NCBI GenBank assembly: GCA_947243845.1
Contig: CAMXIF010000001.1
Span: 1 to 64,000 of the forward strand
DNA: 64,000 bases
Reading direction: 5' to 3'
Source of the DNA: an uncultured bacterium
GTDB taxonomy: Bacteria; Bacillota; Clostridia; Lachnospirales; Lachnospiraceae
The stretch's first letter is position 1. Every line of letters begins with the position of its first letter. The notes under the pieces were generated by a model. The model was not told where the DNA came from. It ran no database searches and saw only the letters and a list, made by a program, of their open reading frames with translations. Made by a program: the position numbers and the translations under genes. Below are positions 51,164-60,591 of the stretch, in pieces.

Positions 51164-51403
51164 TTAGTTGCCACAGCAGCAGGATAAGAGGATAAGAATC
51201 CAGATCCAGGAACAGCAGTTATTGTCGTTGCCGCCAAAGAAACCGTTGTTGCCAAAGAAGCCGTTACCGCATCCACAGCCATCGCCATTGTTACCGCAGC
51301 AGGATAAAAGGATAAGGATCCAGATCCAAGAACCGCATCCACATCCGTTATTTGCTGTACTGGTATTGTTGCATCCGCAGTGAGTTGCTGTTAAATCGCT
51401 CAT
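51164..51403 (-). CDS. Chorion-like high-cysteine protein with an internal repeat
   Basis: A 79-residue protein rich in Cys, Gly and Asn (MSDLTATHCGCNNT, NGCGCG, DGCGCGNGFFGNNGFF) with two copies of CSWIWILILLSCC or its near-equal GSWIWILILLSCCGN. It resembles the short 'chorion class high-cysteine' proteins of clostridia, whose role is unknown; a spore- or surface-associated function has been guessed. TTGGAGGG precedes ATG 51403, which is preferred over an upstream ATG at 51532. The repeats are encoded by a DNA duplication exactly 120 bp apart. Confidence 0.8.
   Translation of the reverse strand: MSDLTATHCGCNNTSTANNGCGCGSWIWILILLSCCGNNGDGCGCGNGFFGNNGFFGGNDNNCCSWIWILILLSCCCGN
51175..51334. 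repeat. Direct repeat inside the cysteine-rich gene
   Basis: Two 38-nt copies beginning GCAGCAGGATAA at about 51176 and 51296, with three mismatches, exactly 120 bp apart. Each encodes the WIWILILLSCC segment. Confidence 0.7.
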
Positions 51404-51558
51404 GTTAGTGCCCTCCAAATGTTGTTTATGGTTTATCTTATGAACAGAGAGCAAATTGGTGACAGAGTTTTGATAATATGATGTCAGATACAGTATCTGA
51501 AAGAAAATGGATGTAATGTATGCTTGAAACATATGTTCGACTGTGATAAGATAGCAAT

Positions 51559-52050
51559 ATGAATAGTAAGATAAACGAATCCAAACCGCATATAAAAAAG
51601 GCGGATGTTATGGTAATCACAGTCTGTCTGTTGGCGGCCCTGCTGTTAGCGGCCGGTCTTTTGCGTCATCAGGAGGAGGGGCATCAGCTTTGTATTTCTT
51701 ACGATGGTGAGACGATCATGACAGTAGAAGTGGAAGAAGTTATTTCAGAAAAAGATGTATCTGCAGATGGCGGAGAAAGCGGGTGCTATTATCTGATTAC
51801 TTACGAGGATGCCGAGGCAGTGCTTTTGAAATTTGACAGCCTCCCGGATGTTCCGTCAGGTGTCAGCTATAATCTGTTGTATCTTTCAACAGAGGGAGTA
51901 CAGATGGAAGCGGCGGATTGCCGGGATCAGATCTGTGTGCATCACAGGCCGCTGACAGGAGGCGGAGAAAGCATCATCTGCCTGCCCCACAGGCTCGTGG
52001 TGGAACTGGTTGGAGGAGAAGGTGAACAGGCAGACGGGATGGTGAAGTGA
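51559..52050 (+). CDS. NusG domain II-containing membrane-anchored protein
   Basis: A 163-residue protein with an N-terminal membrane helix (about 17-35) and an extracytoplasmic NusG domain II-like region ending in the typical DCRDQICVHHRPLTGGGESIICLPHRLVVEL. This conserved Cys-containing loop (DCxxQxC, then ICLPHRLV) is the family hallmark. The stop overlaps the start of a Gx-transporter gene, a pairing seen widely in clostridia and often linked to flavin or isoprenoid functions. Precise role unknown. Confidence 0.87.
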   Translation: MNSKINESKPHIKKADVMVITVCLLAALLLAAGLLRHQEEGHQLCISYDGETIMTVEVEEVISEKDVSADGGESGCYYLITYEDAEAVLLKFDSLPDVPSGVSYNLLYLSTEGVQMEAADCRDQICVHHRPLTGGGESIICLPHRLVVELVGGEGEQADGMVK

Positions 52051-52562
52051 TGAAAAGGACGGTGGAACTGGGATTTTTATTGGCGGTTGCTCTGATTCTT
52101 TCCTATGTGGAGTCACTGATACCGTTCGGGTTTGGGATACCGGGTATCAAACTGGGGCTGCCAAATCTGATCGTGGTATTATTGCTGTATCGTGATAAGG
52201 CGCTGTCAGGCGGAGTGAAGGAGGCCTTGCTGGTGAACGGGCTGCGGATCATTCTTTCAGGTTTTTTGTTTGGGAATCTGTATGCGATTCTGTATGGGCT
52301 TTCGGGGGCAGCTTTCAGCTTTACGGTTATGGCGCTGGCCCGTAGATGCAGATATTTTTCTATGGTCGGGGTAAGTGTGCTTGGCGGTGTGTTTCATAAT
52401 GTGGGACAGGTTATGGCGGCAGTGTTTGTGGTGGAAACTTTTGCAGTCATATATTATCTGCCGGTTCTGATTGTGGCAGGAGTAGTGACGGGAGCGCTTC
52501 TTGGTATCCTTGGGATGGAATTGCTGCCATATCTTAAGCGGGATACAAGTACGGATAGATAA
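52050..52562 (+). CDS. Gx transporter / heptaprenyl diphosphate synthase component I-like
   Basis: A 170-residue membrane protein with about five helices. Family segments are SYVESLIPFGFGIPGIKLGLPNLIVVLLLY, NGLRIILSGFLFGN, YGLSGAAFSF and LGGVFHNVGQVMAAVFV. It belongs to the Gx/HepPPSyn-I family, related to ECF-type S-components, so uptake of a small molecule is plausible. ATG 52050 (or GTG 52047) overlaps the NusG-II stop, so the two are coupled. A gap of 30 bases leads to ruvA. Confidence 0.88.
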   Translation: MKRTVELGFLLAVALILSYVESLIPFGFGIPGIKLGLPNLIVVLLLYRDKALSGGVKEALLVNGLRIILSGFLFGNLYAILYGLSGAAFSFTVMALARRCRYFSMVGVSVLGGVFHNVGQVMAAVFVVETFAVIYYLPVLIVAGVVTGALLGILGMELLPYLKRDTSTDR

Positions 52563-52592
52563 AGAAAGTGGAACAGAAAAGAGGGAATAAAA

Positions 52593-53213
52593 ATGTATGC
52601 ATACATAAAAGGTACATTGGAAGAGATTATGGAAGATTGTGTGGTGGTGGAAACCGGTGGAATAGGGTATAATGTGAAAGTATCCACAACCACGGCGGAT
52701 CTTTTGCCGGGAATCGGCAGTGAGGTCAAGATTTATACTTATACTTTAGTGCGGGAGGATGCTTTCTCGCTCTATGGGTTTCTGACCAGAGATGATTTGG
52801 AGATATTTAAGAAACTGATCACGGTAAGCGGGATCGGACCGAAGGGCGGGCTGGCAATCCTGTCGGTGATGAGTGCCGATGCACTGCGGTTTGCCGTGAT
52901 GGCGGGAGATGCGAAGGCAATTGCGAAAGCGCCGGGGATCGGCGCTAAGACGGCAGAGCGTGTCATCTTAGATTTGCGAGATAAGATTTCCCTGGAAGAT
53001 ACTCTTCGAGGGATTGGTGCGCCTGCGGGCAAAGCGGGAGCGTCTGCAGATGTCCAGGCCGCGGACAATGTGATGAAACGGGAAGCTATTGAGGCTTTGG
53101 TGGCATTGGGGTATTCCGCATCGGATGCCACGGCGGCTGTCAAGAAGGTGGAACTGCATGAGGATATCACGGTGGAGGATATCCTGAAACAGGCGTTAAA
53201 ATATATGTTCTAA
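52593..53213 (+). CDS. ruvA: Holliday junction DNA helicase subunit RuvA
   Basis: A 206-residue RuvA that binds four-way junctions as a tetramer and loads RuvB. Domain I is the OB fold (MYAYIKGTLEEI, VVVETGGIGYNV), domain II has two helix-hairpin-helix motifs (LITVSGIGPKGGLAIL, IAKAPGIGAKTAERVILDL), and domain III is at the C-terminus (EAIEALVALGYSASDATAAV). RuvA and RuvB genes are adjacent; no ruvC is seen, as expected in Firmicutes that use RecU. Confidence 0.96.
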   Translation: MYAYIKGTLEEIMEDCVVVETGGIGYNVKVSTTTADLLPGIGSEVKIYTYTLVREDAFSLYGFLTRDDLEIFKKLITVSGIGPKGGLAILSVMSADALRFAVMAGDAKAIAKAPGIGAKTAERVILDLRDKISLEDTLRGIGAPAGKAGASADVQAADNVMKREAIEALVALGYSASDATAAVKKVELHEDITVEDILKQALKYMF

Positions 53214-53227
53214 TGGAGATATAAATT

Positions 53228-54226
53228 ATGGCAGGCAGAATGATTGAAACGAATCTGATCGAAGAGGATATCAAGATTGAAGGATCTCTTCGTCCGCAGA
53301 CACTGGTTGACTATATTGGTCAAAAAAAGGTTAAGGATAATCTAAAGATATATATCGAGGCGGCCAAACAGCGCGGAGATGCTTTGGATCATGTCCTGTT
53401 CTATGGACCGCCCGGACTCGGCAAGACCACGCTGGCAGGTATTATCGCTAATGAGATGGGTGTACATATGAAAGTTACCAGCGGGCCGGCCATCGAGAAG
53501 CCGGGAGAGATGGCAGCAATCTTAAACAATCTGCAGGAGGGAGACCTGTTGTTTGTGGACGAGATTCACAGGTTAAACAGGCAGGTGGAGGAAGTACTCT
53601 ATCCGGCTATGGAGGATTATGCCATTGATATTATGATAGGAAAAGGAGCCACAGCCCGATCCATCCGTCTGGATCTGCCCAAATTTACACTGGTAGGTGC
53701 AACTACCAGAGCGGGACTTCTTACGGCACCCCTGCGGGATCGGTTTGGCATGATTCATCGGCTGGAGTTTTATACGGTGGCGGAACTGAAGGTCATCATT
53801 ATTCATTCGGCAAGAATACTTGGCGTGGAGATTGACGAGAAAGGCGCGGTGGAATTAGCTAGGAGAAGCCGGGGAACGCCTCGGCTCGCAAACCGTATCC
53901 TGAAACGGGTGAGAGATTTCGCACAGGTGAAGTATGAGGGGGTAATCACAGAGGAGATTGCGAAGACGGCTCTGGACCTGATGGATGTAGATAAGATGGG
54001 ACTGGATCATGTGGACAGGAATATCCTGATTACGATGATAGAGAAGTTTAAAGGCGGACCGGTGGGCCTCGATACACTGGCGGCGGCCATCGGGGAAGAC
54101 GCAGGAACCATCGAGGATGTGTATGAGCCTTATCTGATTCAGAATGGGTTCTTAAACCGTACGCCGAGAGGGCGCGTGGTCACGGATACGGCATATCAAC
54201 ATTTTGGACTTGAAATTCCTTCCTAA
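53228..54226 (+). CDS. ruvB: Holliday junction DNA helicase motor RuvB
   Basis: A 332-residue AAA+ motor that drives branch migration with RuvA. Walker A is GPPGLGKTT (60-68), Walker B is [10 protein letters not shown], sensor 1 is [10 protein letters not shown], the arginine finger region is APLRDRFG, and sensor 2 is [18 protein letters not shown]. The winged-helix end is [24 protein letters not shown]. It starts 14 bases after ruvA. Confidence 0.97.
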   Translation: MAGRMIETNLIEEDIKIEGSLRPQTLVDYIGQKKVKDNLKIYIEAAKQRGDALDHVLFYGPPGLGKTTLAGIIANEMGVHMKVTSGPAIEKPGEMAAILNNLQEGDLLFVDEIHRLNRQVEEVLYPAMEDYAIDIMIGKGATARSIRLDLPKFTLVGATTRAGLLTAPLRDRFGMIHRLEFYTVAELKVIIIHSARILGVEIDEKGAVELARRSRGTPRLANRILKRVRDFAQVKYEGVITEEIAKTALDLMDVDKMGLDHVDRNILITMIEKFKGGPVGLDTLAAAIGEDAGTIEDVYEPYLIQNGFLNRTPRGRVVTDTAYQHFGLEIPS

Positions 54227-54295
54227 GACAGATATAATAGATATAGTGTTAAGCATTTTTATCAGGCGGCATATTTAGTATGGGAGGGGAGCCAT

Positions 54296-54703
54296 ATGTC
54301 AACAAAAACAGATACGGAAGTGATTATTGCTGGTAAGGTGTTTACACTGAGCGGTTATGAGAGTGAGGAATACCTGCAGAAGGTAGCATCCTACATTAAT
54401 AATAAGGTTGCTGAATACAATAAGGTTGACAGTTTTAAGAGGCAGTCTCTTGATACCCAGAATGTGTTGTTGCAGCTTAATATTGCAGACGATTATTTCA
54501 AGGCAAAGAAGCAGATTAGCCGTTTGGAAGAAGAATTACAGAACAAGGAAAAGGAAATGTATGATTTGAAGCATGAATTGATTGCTTCTCAGATCAAGTT
54601 GGAAAATACAGAAAAGAATGTCAGGAATCTACAGACAGAAATCAATGAGAATGCGAAAAAAATAGTCCGCATGGAAACCGAATTAAAAGAACGTAAAAAA
54701 TAA
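54296..54703 (+). CDS. zapA: Cell division protein ZapA
   Basis: A 135-residue ZapA, which crosslinks FtsZ filaments. The globular head (about 1-45) has VIIAGKVFTLSGYESEEYLQKVASYINNKVAEY, and the rest is a long coiled coil (about 70-135) of heptads rich in Lys, Glu and Leu. The start has GGGAGGGGAG upstream. It is followed by a strong terminator. Confidence 0.92.
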   Translation: MSTKTDTEVIIAGKVFTLSGYESEEYLQKVASYINNKVAEYNKVDSFKRQSLDTQNVLLQLNIADDYFKAKKQISRLEEELQNKEKEMYDLKHELIASQIKLENTEKNVRNLQTEINENAKKIVRMETELKERKK

Positions 54704-54707
54704 GAGC

Positions 54708-54738
54708 GGGAGATGCCGTCAGGCATCTCCCTTTTCTT
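54708..54738 (+). terminator. Terminator after zapA
   Basis: Perfect 10-bp stem GGGAGATGCC (54708-54717) and GGCATCTCCC (54722-54731), GTCA loop, then TTTTCTT. Confidence 0.9.
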
Positions 54739-54776
54739 AAAAATAGACATATCTATCAATATTTGAGGGTTATCAC

Positions 54777-57044
54777 ATGGACAAAAAAGTGGAACTGCTT
54801 GCCCCGGCGGGAAATTATGAGGCCTTTATGGGCGCAATGAATGCTGGTGCAGACGCAGTGTATCTGGGCGGAGAGAAGTTTGGCGCCAGAGCATATGCGG
54901 ATAATTTCACCGTGGAAGAGATCTGTCGTGCCTTGCATGTGGCACATTTTATGGGCAGAAAAATATATCTGACAGTCAATACATTGTTGAAAGAGAACGA
55001 GGCCGCGCAATTGTATGAGTACCTGCTCCCTATCTATGAGGGCGGGCTGGATGGTGTGATTGTGCAGGATTTAGGGGTGTTTCGATTAATCAGGGCGTGG
55101 TTTCCCGAACTGCCGCTGCATGTCAGTACCCAGATGACCATGACGGGATCGGGCGGTGCTTCTATCCTGAAAGAACAGGGGGCGGTACGGATTGTGCCGG
55201 CCAGGGAACTGTCCCTTGCAGAGATATGCGCGATCAAGGAAGAAACAGGGCTTGAGATTGAGTGCTTTATCCATGGCGCCATGTGTTATTGCTATTCGGG
55301 GCAGTGTCTTTTTAGCAGTATTCTGGGCGGCAGGAGCGGCAACAGGGGAAGGTGTGCCCAGCCCTGCCGTCTGCCTTACCAGATTTATGCGGATCAGAAT
55401 CAGATATTGGGAGAGGGCTATCCGCTCAGTCTGAAAGATATGAGTACGCTGGAATATATCCCGCATTTGATTGAGGCGGGCATTGATTCCTTTAAAATAG
55501 AAGGGCGCATGAAGAAGCCGGCGTATGCTGCCGGTGTCACAGCCATGTATCGCAAATACATTGATCTGTATTATCGTCAGGGGGCAGATGGATACAGGGT
55601 GGAGCCGGAAGACATGGACAGGCTTCGAGGGTTATACATTCGCAGCGAGATTCAGACAGGCTATTATGAGAGACATAACGGCAAAGAGATGATCACGCTG
55701 TCGAAGCCTGGCTATATCGGAAGCGATGAGCGTGTACTTGCGGAAATTCAGGCCGCCTATCTTCATGAACCGGACAAGATGCCGGTATGTATGTCTGTAG
55801 AAATTATGGAGGGCATGCCAATCCGGGCACAGGTGACGGGATTGATTCAGGCAGAAGCCATTGGCGAGGCAGCGCAGACTGCCCAAAATGCACCGCTGCA
55901 GCCGGAAGATATTCAAAAGCGGATGACAAAAACCGGCAATAGCTGTGTGACAGTGACTGATTGTGAGATCCGGATGGAGGGCCAGGTATTTGTGCCAGTG
56001 CGTGCGCTGAACCAGCTTCGGCGGGATGTTATAGAGGCTTATGAGCGGAAAGTAATTGCACAAAATGGCTTATGTGACACGAGAACTGTAAAAAATGAAA
56101 GTACGGTACAGATTGCGTATTCCGATAAACAAAATGATCGACTGAATCAGTCAACTATTTTGACGCTGGCATCAAAAAATCGACCGGATGAGTCAACACT
56201 GATAACACCAACTAAAGAATGTCTTGTAACCACCTATGACCAGCTGACAGCAGTGCATGCGTACGGGTGTGAACGGATTTTTATAGAGAGTGATCTGTTT
56301 TTACAGGAGTATGAGAATATCCTTGCATTGGGCAGGGGTCTTAAGGCTGGAAATGCTCAACGAAATACAGATGCCTGCACCTATTATCTGGCGCTTCCTT
56401 ATATCCTGCGCAAACGGGATGAAGTATTTTTGCAGCGTCTGACACAGAAGCTTGAGGAAACTGGCGGCGAGGGTGTGATTACCGGATTTTTGCTCCGCAA
56501 TCTGGAGGGCTTGTCTTATGTTAAAAATCTGCCGGGGGACTACAAAGTCATTCCCGACAGCGGACTTTATTGTTTTCATAAAGAAACTCTGCAATTTTGG
56601 AAAGACTATGGAGAGGAGTATACCCTTCCTTATGAATTAAATGCAAAAGAGTCTTCCCATCTTGCGGCGGCGGCCAGAGAACTTGGCATGCGCACCACAC
56701 TGGTGGCATATGGACGGATTCCAATGATGGTCACAGCTAACTGTCTGCGTAAGACAGCCGGTATCTGTCCGTCCGGCGCAAAGGACAGCCGGCAGATTTA
56801 TTTAAAGGATCGTTATCAGACAGCTTTTCCGATAGCAGTCAACTGTGAGCACTGTTATAATATTATATATAATTCGGTGCCATACTCTCTGCATACAAGC
56901 AGGAAAGAGGCGATGAGAGTGGGCGCAGATATCTGGCGTTATGATTTTGTGATGGAATCAAAAGCCGAATGTCGACAGATTCTTGCCGGTGCGTTTCCCT
57001 TTGCGGACTATACGGCAGGACATTTGAAAAGGGGCGTTGAGTAG
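54777..57044 (+). CDS. U32-family peptidase / tRNA- or rRNA-hydroxylation type protein
   Basis: A 755-residue two-part member of the U32 family. The N-terminal half has LLAPAGNYEAFMGAMNAGADAVYLGG, the signature CFIHGAMCYCYSGQCLFSSILGGRSGNRGRCAQPCRLPY split over about 160-200, and ISTLEYIPHLIEAGIDSFKIEGRMK-like SFKIEGRMKKPAY. A collagenase-like DUF3656 segment follows, and the C-terminal part repeats a TIM-like half with the cysteine cluster CLRKTAGICPSG and NCEHCYNIIYNSVP. Relatives TrhP/RlhA hydroxylate RNA; peptidase activity is historical. It begins a group of envelope genes. Confidence 0.92.
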   Translation: MDKKVELLAPAGNYEAFMGAMNAGADAVYLGGEKFGARAYADNFTVEEICRALHVAHFMGRKIYLTVNTLLKENEAAQLYEYLLPIYEGGLDGVIVQDLGVFRLIRAWFPELPLHVSTQMTMTGSGGASILKEQGAVRIVPARELSLAEICAIKEETGLEIECFIHGAMCYCYSGQCLFSSILGGRSGNRGRCAQPCRLPYQIYADQNQILGEGYPLSLKDMSTLEYIPHLIEAGIDSFKIEGRMKKPAYAAGVTAMYRKYIDLYYRQGADGYRVEPEDMDRLRGLYIRSEIQTGYYERHNGKEMITLSKPGYIGSDERVLAEIQAAYLHEPDKMPVCMSVEIMEGMPIRAQVTGLIQAEAIGEAAQTAQNAPLQPEDIQKRMTKTGNSCVTVTDCEIRMEGQVFVPVRALNQLRRDVIEAYERKVIAQNGLCDTRTVKNESTVQIAYSDKQNDRLNQSTILTLASKNRPDESTLITPTKECLVTTYDQLTAVHAYGCERIFIESDLFLQEYENILALGRGLKAGNAQRNTDACTYYLALPYILRKRDEVFLQRLTQKLEETGGEGVITGFLLRNLEGLSYVKNLPGDYKVIPDSGLYCFHKETLQFWKDYGEEYTLPYELNAKESSHLAAAARELGMRTTLVAYGRIPMMVTANCLRKTAGICPSGAKDSRQIYLKDRYQTAFPIAVNCEHCYNIIYNSVPYSLHTSRKEAMRVGADIWRYDFVMESKAECRQILAGAFPFADYTAGHLKRGVE

Positions 57045-57046
57045 AT

Positions 57047-58450
57047 TTGTTGGAAATATATATCACAGAACTTTCTAAATACTTTATCACACTGTTTATT
57101 GCCCTGTATACACTGGAGTGTTTCCTGGTATTTCGTTTTCAGGAGGAGGAGCGGCGAAAGGGCAGTTATATCCGCCAGAATTTCTTCATGTTTCTGGTGC
57201 ATTTTTCATGCTTTCTGGTCATCTGTTTTGAGACAGGCAAGGTAGAATATCTGCTTTTCTATATATTACAGCAGATTCTTTTGTTTGCTACAATCGTGCT
57301 GTTTCGCATGATTTATCCGAGGGGCAATCGTCTGATCATCAACAATATGTGCATGCTCTTGAGCATTGGTTTTGTCATTTTGTCGCGTCTTTCTTATGAA
57401 AAGGCGATCAAGCAATTTTTTATTGTGACGGTATCTTTGATCATGAGTATGCTGATTCCCTATTTTATTCATAAACTCAAGTTTCTGAAAAGTCTTACCT
57501 GGGTGTATGCCGGTGTGGGCATTGTGGCGCTGGGAGTGGTATTGATTCTGGGAACTGTCACTTACGGCTCCAAGATTTCTTATTCTATCGGCGGCGTTAC
57601 CTTTCAGCCCTCGGAATTTGTGAAGATTATCTTTGTCTTTTTTCTGGCCAGTGCACTCAGTGAGTCTCAGGACTTCTTAAGAGTTGTGGTCACGGCTGTA
57701 TTGGCCGGCATTCATGTGCTGATTCTGGTGGCTTCCAAGGACTTGGGCAGTGCGCTCATTTTCTTTATTGTTTATGTGATGATGGTATTTATCGCTACAG
57801 GACAGTGGATTTATCTGTTTGTCGGTACGGCCGGCGGCAGTGCTGCTGCGGTGGCGGCCTTTTATCTGTTCAGTCATGTGCAGGTGCGGGTACAGGCCTG
57901 GCAGGATCCTTTCAGCTGTATCGATGCGGCAGGCTTTCAGATTACCCAGTCGCTCTTTGGCATCAGCAGCGGAGGCTGGTTTGGGCTTGGACTGTTTCGG
58001 GGCAATCCCACGGCGATTCCCTTAGTTGAGGCTGACTTTGTATTTTCAGCGGTGGCGGAAGAACTGGGTATTGTCTTTTCCATGTGTCTGATTCTGATCT
58101 GTTTAAGCAGTTTTATCATGTTTATGAATATTTCTATTAAACTGCAGAACGGGTTTTATCGGCTGATTGCTTTCGGGCTGGGCATCACTTATATTTTTCA
58201 GGTGTTTCTGACTGTTGGCGGAGGAACCAAATTCATTCCCATGACTGGGGTGACGCTGCCTTTTATCAGTTATGGGGGCAGTTCCATCTTAACAACACTC
58301 ATTATGTTTTTTATTATAGAAGGACTGTATATCATCAGGCAGGATGAAGGAGACAGACGTGCCAAAAAGAAGAGAAAACGAAGAAGAATTGAATATGCGG
58401 CAGCAAGAGGCGAGGAGGATGAAGAAAGAGAAGAAGGAGAAGATGCGTAA
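57047..58450 (+). CDS. FtsW/RodA/SpoVE-family peptidoglycan polymerase
   Basis: A 467-residue SEDS-family glycosyltransferase with about ten helices. Hallmarks are GGVTFQPSEFVKIIFVFFLA, SKDLGSALIFFIVYV, the long loop QDPFSCIDAAGFQITQSL, FSAVAEELGIVF and the end PMTGVTLPFISYGGSS. It polymerises lipid II with a partner class B PBP, encoded next. The start is TTG 57047 or 57050, since no ATG precedes the first helix. The C-terminal tail is a highly charged Arg/Lys then Glu/Asp run, coding in part over the PBP start. Confidence 0.93.
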   Translation: MLEIYITELSKYFITLFIALYTLECFLVFRFQEEERRKGSYIRQNFFMFLVHFSCFLVICFETGKVEYLLFYILQQILLFATIVLFRMIYPRGNRLIINNMCMLLSIGFVILSRLSYEKAIKQFFIVTVSLIMSMLIPYFIHKLKFLKSLTWVYAGVGIVALGVVLILGTVTYGSKISYSIGGVTFQPSEFVKIIFVFFLASALSESQDFLRVVVTAVLAGIHVLILVASKDLGSALIFFIVYVMMVFIATGQWIYLFVGTAGGSAAAVAAFYLFSHVQVRVQAWQDPFSCIDAAGFQITQSLFGISSGGWFGLGLFRGNPTAIPLVEADFVFSAVAEELGIVFSMCLILICLSSFIMFMNISIKLQNGFYRLIAFGLGITYIFQVFLTVGGGTKFIPMTGVTLPFISYGGSSILTTLIMFFIIEGLYIIRQDEGDRRAKKKRKRRRIEYAAARGEEDEEREEGEDA

Positions 58451-59852
58451 GAAGCGGAACCGGCAGATTCTCGCAGTCACTTACTTCTTTGTGGCGGTGT
58501 TTCTCTGTATGATGGGTTATACCTGTCATTATGCCATCACCCATAAACAGGAGCTGATCAATAACAGCTATAACAGCAGGCAGGAGATTCTGGTGGCGCA
58601 GAACACCAGAGGAATAATTTATGCGGATGGCAGACAGGTGTTGGCGCAGACACAGACCGATGAGGAAGGTAAAGAGACCAGAGTATACCCTTATGGAAAA
58701 TTATTTTCCCATGTGGTTGGGTATGCTGCCAACGGACGTTTTGGGATCGAGGCTTCCGCCAATTATTATCTGATCAACTCCAATGCCAGACTTTCTGAGA
58801 AAGTGGCCAATGATGTGGCCGGGCTCAAGTATCCGGGAGACAATGTGGTAACGACCCTGAATGTGGATCTTCAGCAGATTGCCTATGATTCTCTGGGTAT
58901 CTATAAGGGAGCGGTGATTGTGACGGATCCCGCCACCGGCAATATACTGGCTATGGTATCAAAGCCGGATTTTGATCCCAATGAGATTGAAGTGATCTGG
59001 GATGATCTTTTGGAGGACAAAGAGAGTGGTATCCTCTTAAACCGTGCTACGCAGGGACTCTATCCGCCGGGATCTACTTTTAAGATTGTAACAGCGCTGG
59101 AATACATTCGGGAAAATCCTGACTCATATAGTCAATATGCGTACCAGTGTAATGGCAGATTTACCCAGGGAGAGGAGACGATCAATTGTTATCATGGCAC
59201 GGTTCATGGCTATGAAGACTTTAGCAAATCGTTTGCCAAATCCTGTAATGCCTCTTTTGCCAATATCGGTATGCAGCTTGACCGGCAGAAATTTGCAGAT
59301 ACACTGGAACAGATGCTGTTTAATCAGGAACTGAAAGTAGGTTTTGCCTATAATCAGAGCAGACTGGTGATTGATAAGCACACGGAAGACGCAGACATGA
59401 TGCAGGCAGCCATCGGGCAGGGAACGACAGCAGTTACGCCTCTGGAAATGAATATGATTACCTGCGCCATTGCCAATGACGGTATGCTGATGAAACCTTA
59501 TTTGGTGGATCACGTGGAGACACATGACGGGAATGTGATCAAACAGTTTGAATCCACCGCCTATAAGCGGATGATGAGTGCGGAGGAAGCCGAGGCCTTA
59601 AAAGGGCTGATGCAGGAAGTGGTAAAGAGCGGTACCGGCACCAAACTTGCGGATGCATCCTATACGGCGGCCGGCAAGACAGGCTCTGCGGAGTATAACA
59701 GTGTGAAAGAGGATTCCCATGCATGGTTTACGGGCTTTGCCCCGGTGGAGGATCCGGAACTTTGCGTGACGATCATCATAGAGGGCGCCGGTTCCGGCGG
59801 CGACTATGCGGTGCCCATTGCCAGGCGGATATTTGATGCGTATTTTGAATAA
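58419..59852 (+). CDS. Class B penicillin-binding protein (transpeptidase)
   Basis: A monofunctional transpeptidase, about 477 residues from ATG 58419, with a basic cytoplasmic tail (KKEKKEKMRKKRNR), one membrane anchor (about 17-38) and the extracellular catalytic part. Active-site motifs are STFK (S219-K222 in PPGSTFKIVTALEY), SCN (KSCNASFANIG) and KTG (AAGKTGSAEYN). It would crosslink peptidoglycan made by the SEDS protein encoded just upstream. The true start is unclear: in-frame ATGs at 58344, 58395 and 58443 all exist, and the frame overlaps the upstream gene by up to 107 bases. Confidence 0.92.
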   Translation: MKKEKKEKMRKKRNRQILAVTYFFVAVFLCMMGYTCHYAITHKQELINNSYNSRQEILVAQNTRGIIYADGRQVLAQTQTDEEGKETRVYPYGKLFSHVVGYAANGRFGIEASANYYLINSNARLSEKVANDVAGLKYPGDNVVTTLNVDLQQIAYDSLGIYKGAVIVTDPATGNILAMVSKPDFDPNEIEVIWDDLLEDKESGILLNRATQGLYPPGSTFKIVTALEYIRENPDSYSQYAYQCNGRFTQGEETINCYHGTVHGYEDFSKSFAKSCNASFANIGMQLDRQKFADTLEQMLFNQELKVGFAYNQSRLVIDKHTEDADMMQAAIGQGTTAVTPLEMNMITCAIANDGMLMKPYLVDHVETHDGNVIKQFESTAYKRMMSAEEAEALKGLMQEVVKSGTGTKLADASYTAAGKTGSAEYNSVKEDSHAWFTGFAPVEDPELCVTIIIEGAGSGGDYAVPIARRIFDAYFE

Positions 59853-59873
59853 AAAGAAGAACGATTGTCTGAG

Positions 59874-59904
59874 GGCATCCATCTGGGAAGGTGGATGCCT
59901 TTCC
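59874..59904 (+). terminator. Terminator after the PBP gene
   Basis: GGCATCCA (59874-59881) and TGGATGCC (59892-59899) with a 10-nt loop, followed by TTTCC. Ends the U32-FtsW-PBP operon. Confidence 0.75.
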
Positions 59905-60049
59905 TGTATATAAATTTCAAGATGGAATATCAAAGTTCAGGAAAATTTTGTGAGGCCACTATCTTTTTATAGGGATGATTCGTTATACATAATAAGAAGG
60001 ACGAACACTTTGCCGGTCAAAGAGGTTGGGATAATGAAAGGTGAATCTG

Positions 60050-60577
60050 ATGCAGGGTGATTTCAGTTTGATCAGAAAAATGAAGCAGGGTGATGACATG
60101 GCCTTTGAGCTGTTTGTCCGCAAATATTATGAAAAGATCCTGCTGTACTGTCATTATCACTGCGCAGACCGGGAAGAAGCGCAGGATTTGACGCAGGAGA
60201 CCTTCGTCCGTTTTTTTACGAAATTATCCGCCTATCATTATAGAGGCAAAACATTAAATTATTTATATACGATAGCAGGTAACTTGTGCAGAGATTATTG
60301 CAAAAAGAAACGGGAACTGTTGATACTGGAAACGGAAGATATGACAGAAGGACTTTTAGAAAGATTTTCAGAAGGGCATCAGATGGAAGCCGTTCTCAAC
60401 AAAATGGTAGTAGAGCAGGTACTTAAACAGCTGCCGGAAGAACTGCAGGAAGTTGTCATATTGTATTATTTTAAAGGACTTAAACTCATAGAGATTTCAG
60501 ACATCTTACAGATTGGACTTCCACTGGTGAAGTATCGAATGCGGCAGGCCAAGAGACGATTGGAAAAACTGCTGTGA
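60050..60577 (+). CDS. ECF-type RNA polymerase sigma factor
   Basis: A 175-residue extracytoplasmic-function-like sigma factor. Region 2 (about 5-75) contains FELFVRKYYEKILLYCHYHCADREEAQDLTQETFVRFF, and region 4 (about 110-172) has QLPEELQEVVILYYFKGLKLIEISDILQIGLPLVKYRMRQAKRRL, the -35 recognition helix. The start at ATG 60050 is eight bases after GAAAGG; GTG 60041 is in frame. Its stop overlaps or abuts the next gene, which starts at TTG 60592 with AAGGAGGG before it. The following membrane protein may act as a regulator. Likely controls this operon. Confidence 0.88.
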   Translation: MQGDFSLIRKMKQGDDMAFELFVRKYYEKILLYCHYHCADREEAQDLTQETFVRFFTKLSAYHYRGKTLNYLYTIAGNLCRDYCKKKRELLILETEDMTEGLLERFSEGHQMEAVLNKMVVEQVLKQLPEELQEVVILYYFKGLKLIEISDILQIGLPLVKYRMRQAKRRLEKLL

Positions 60578-60591
60578 AAGGAGGGAGCAGA

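Noticed and set aside
51175-51334. CRISPR-like array
   Set aside because: Only two copies, inside a coding sequence, encoding a repeated protein segment.
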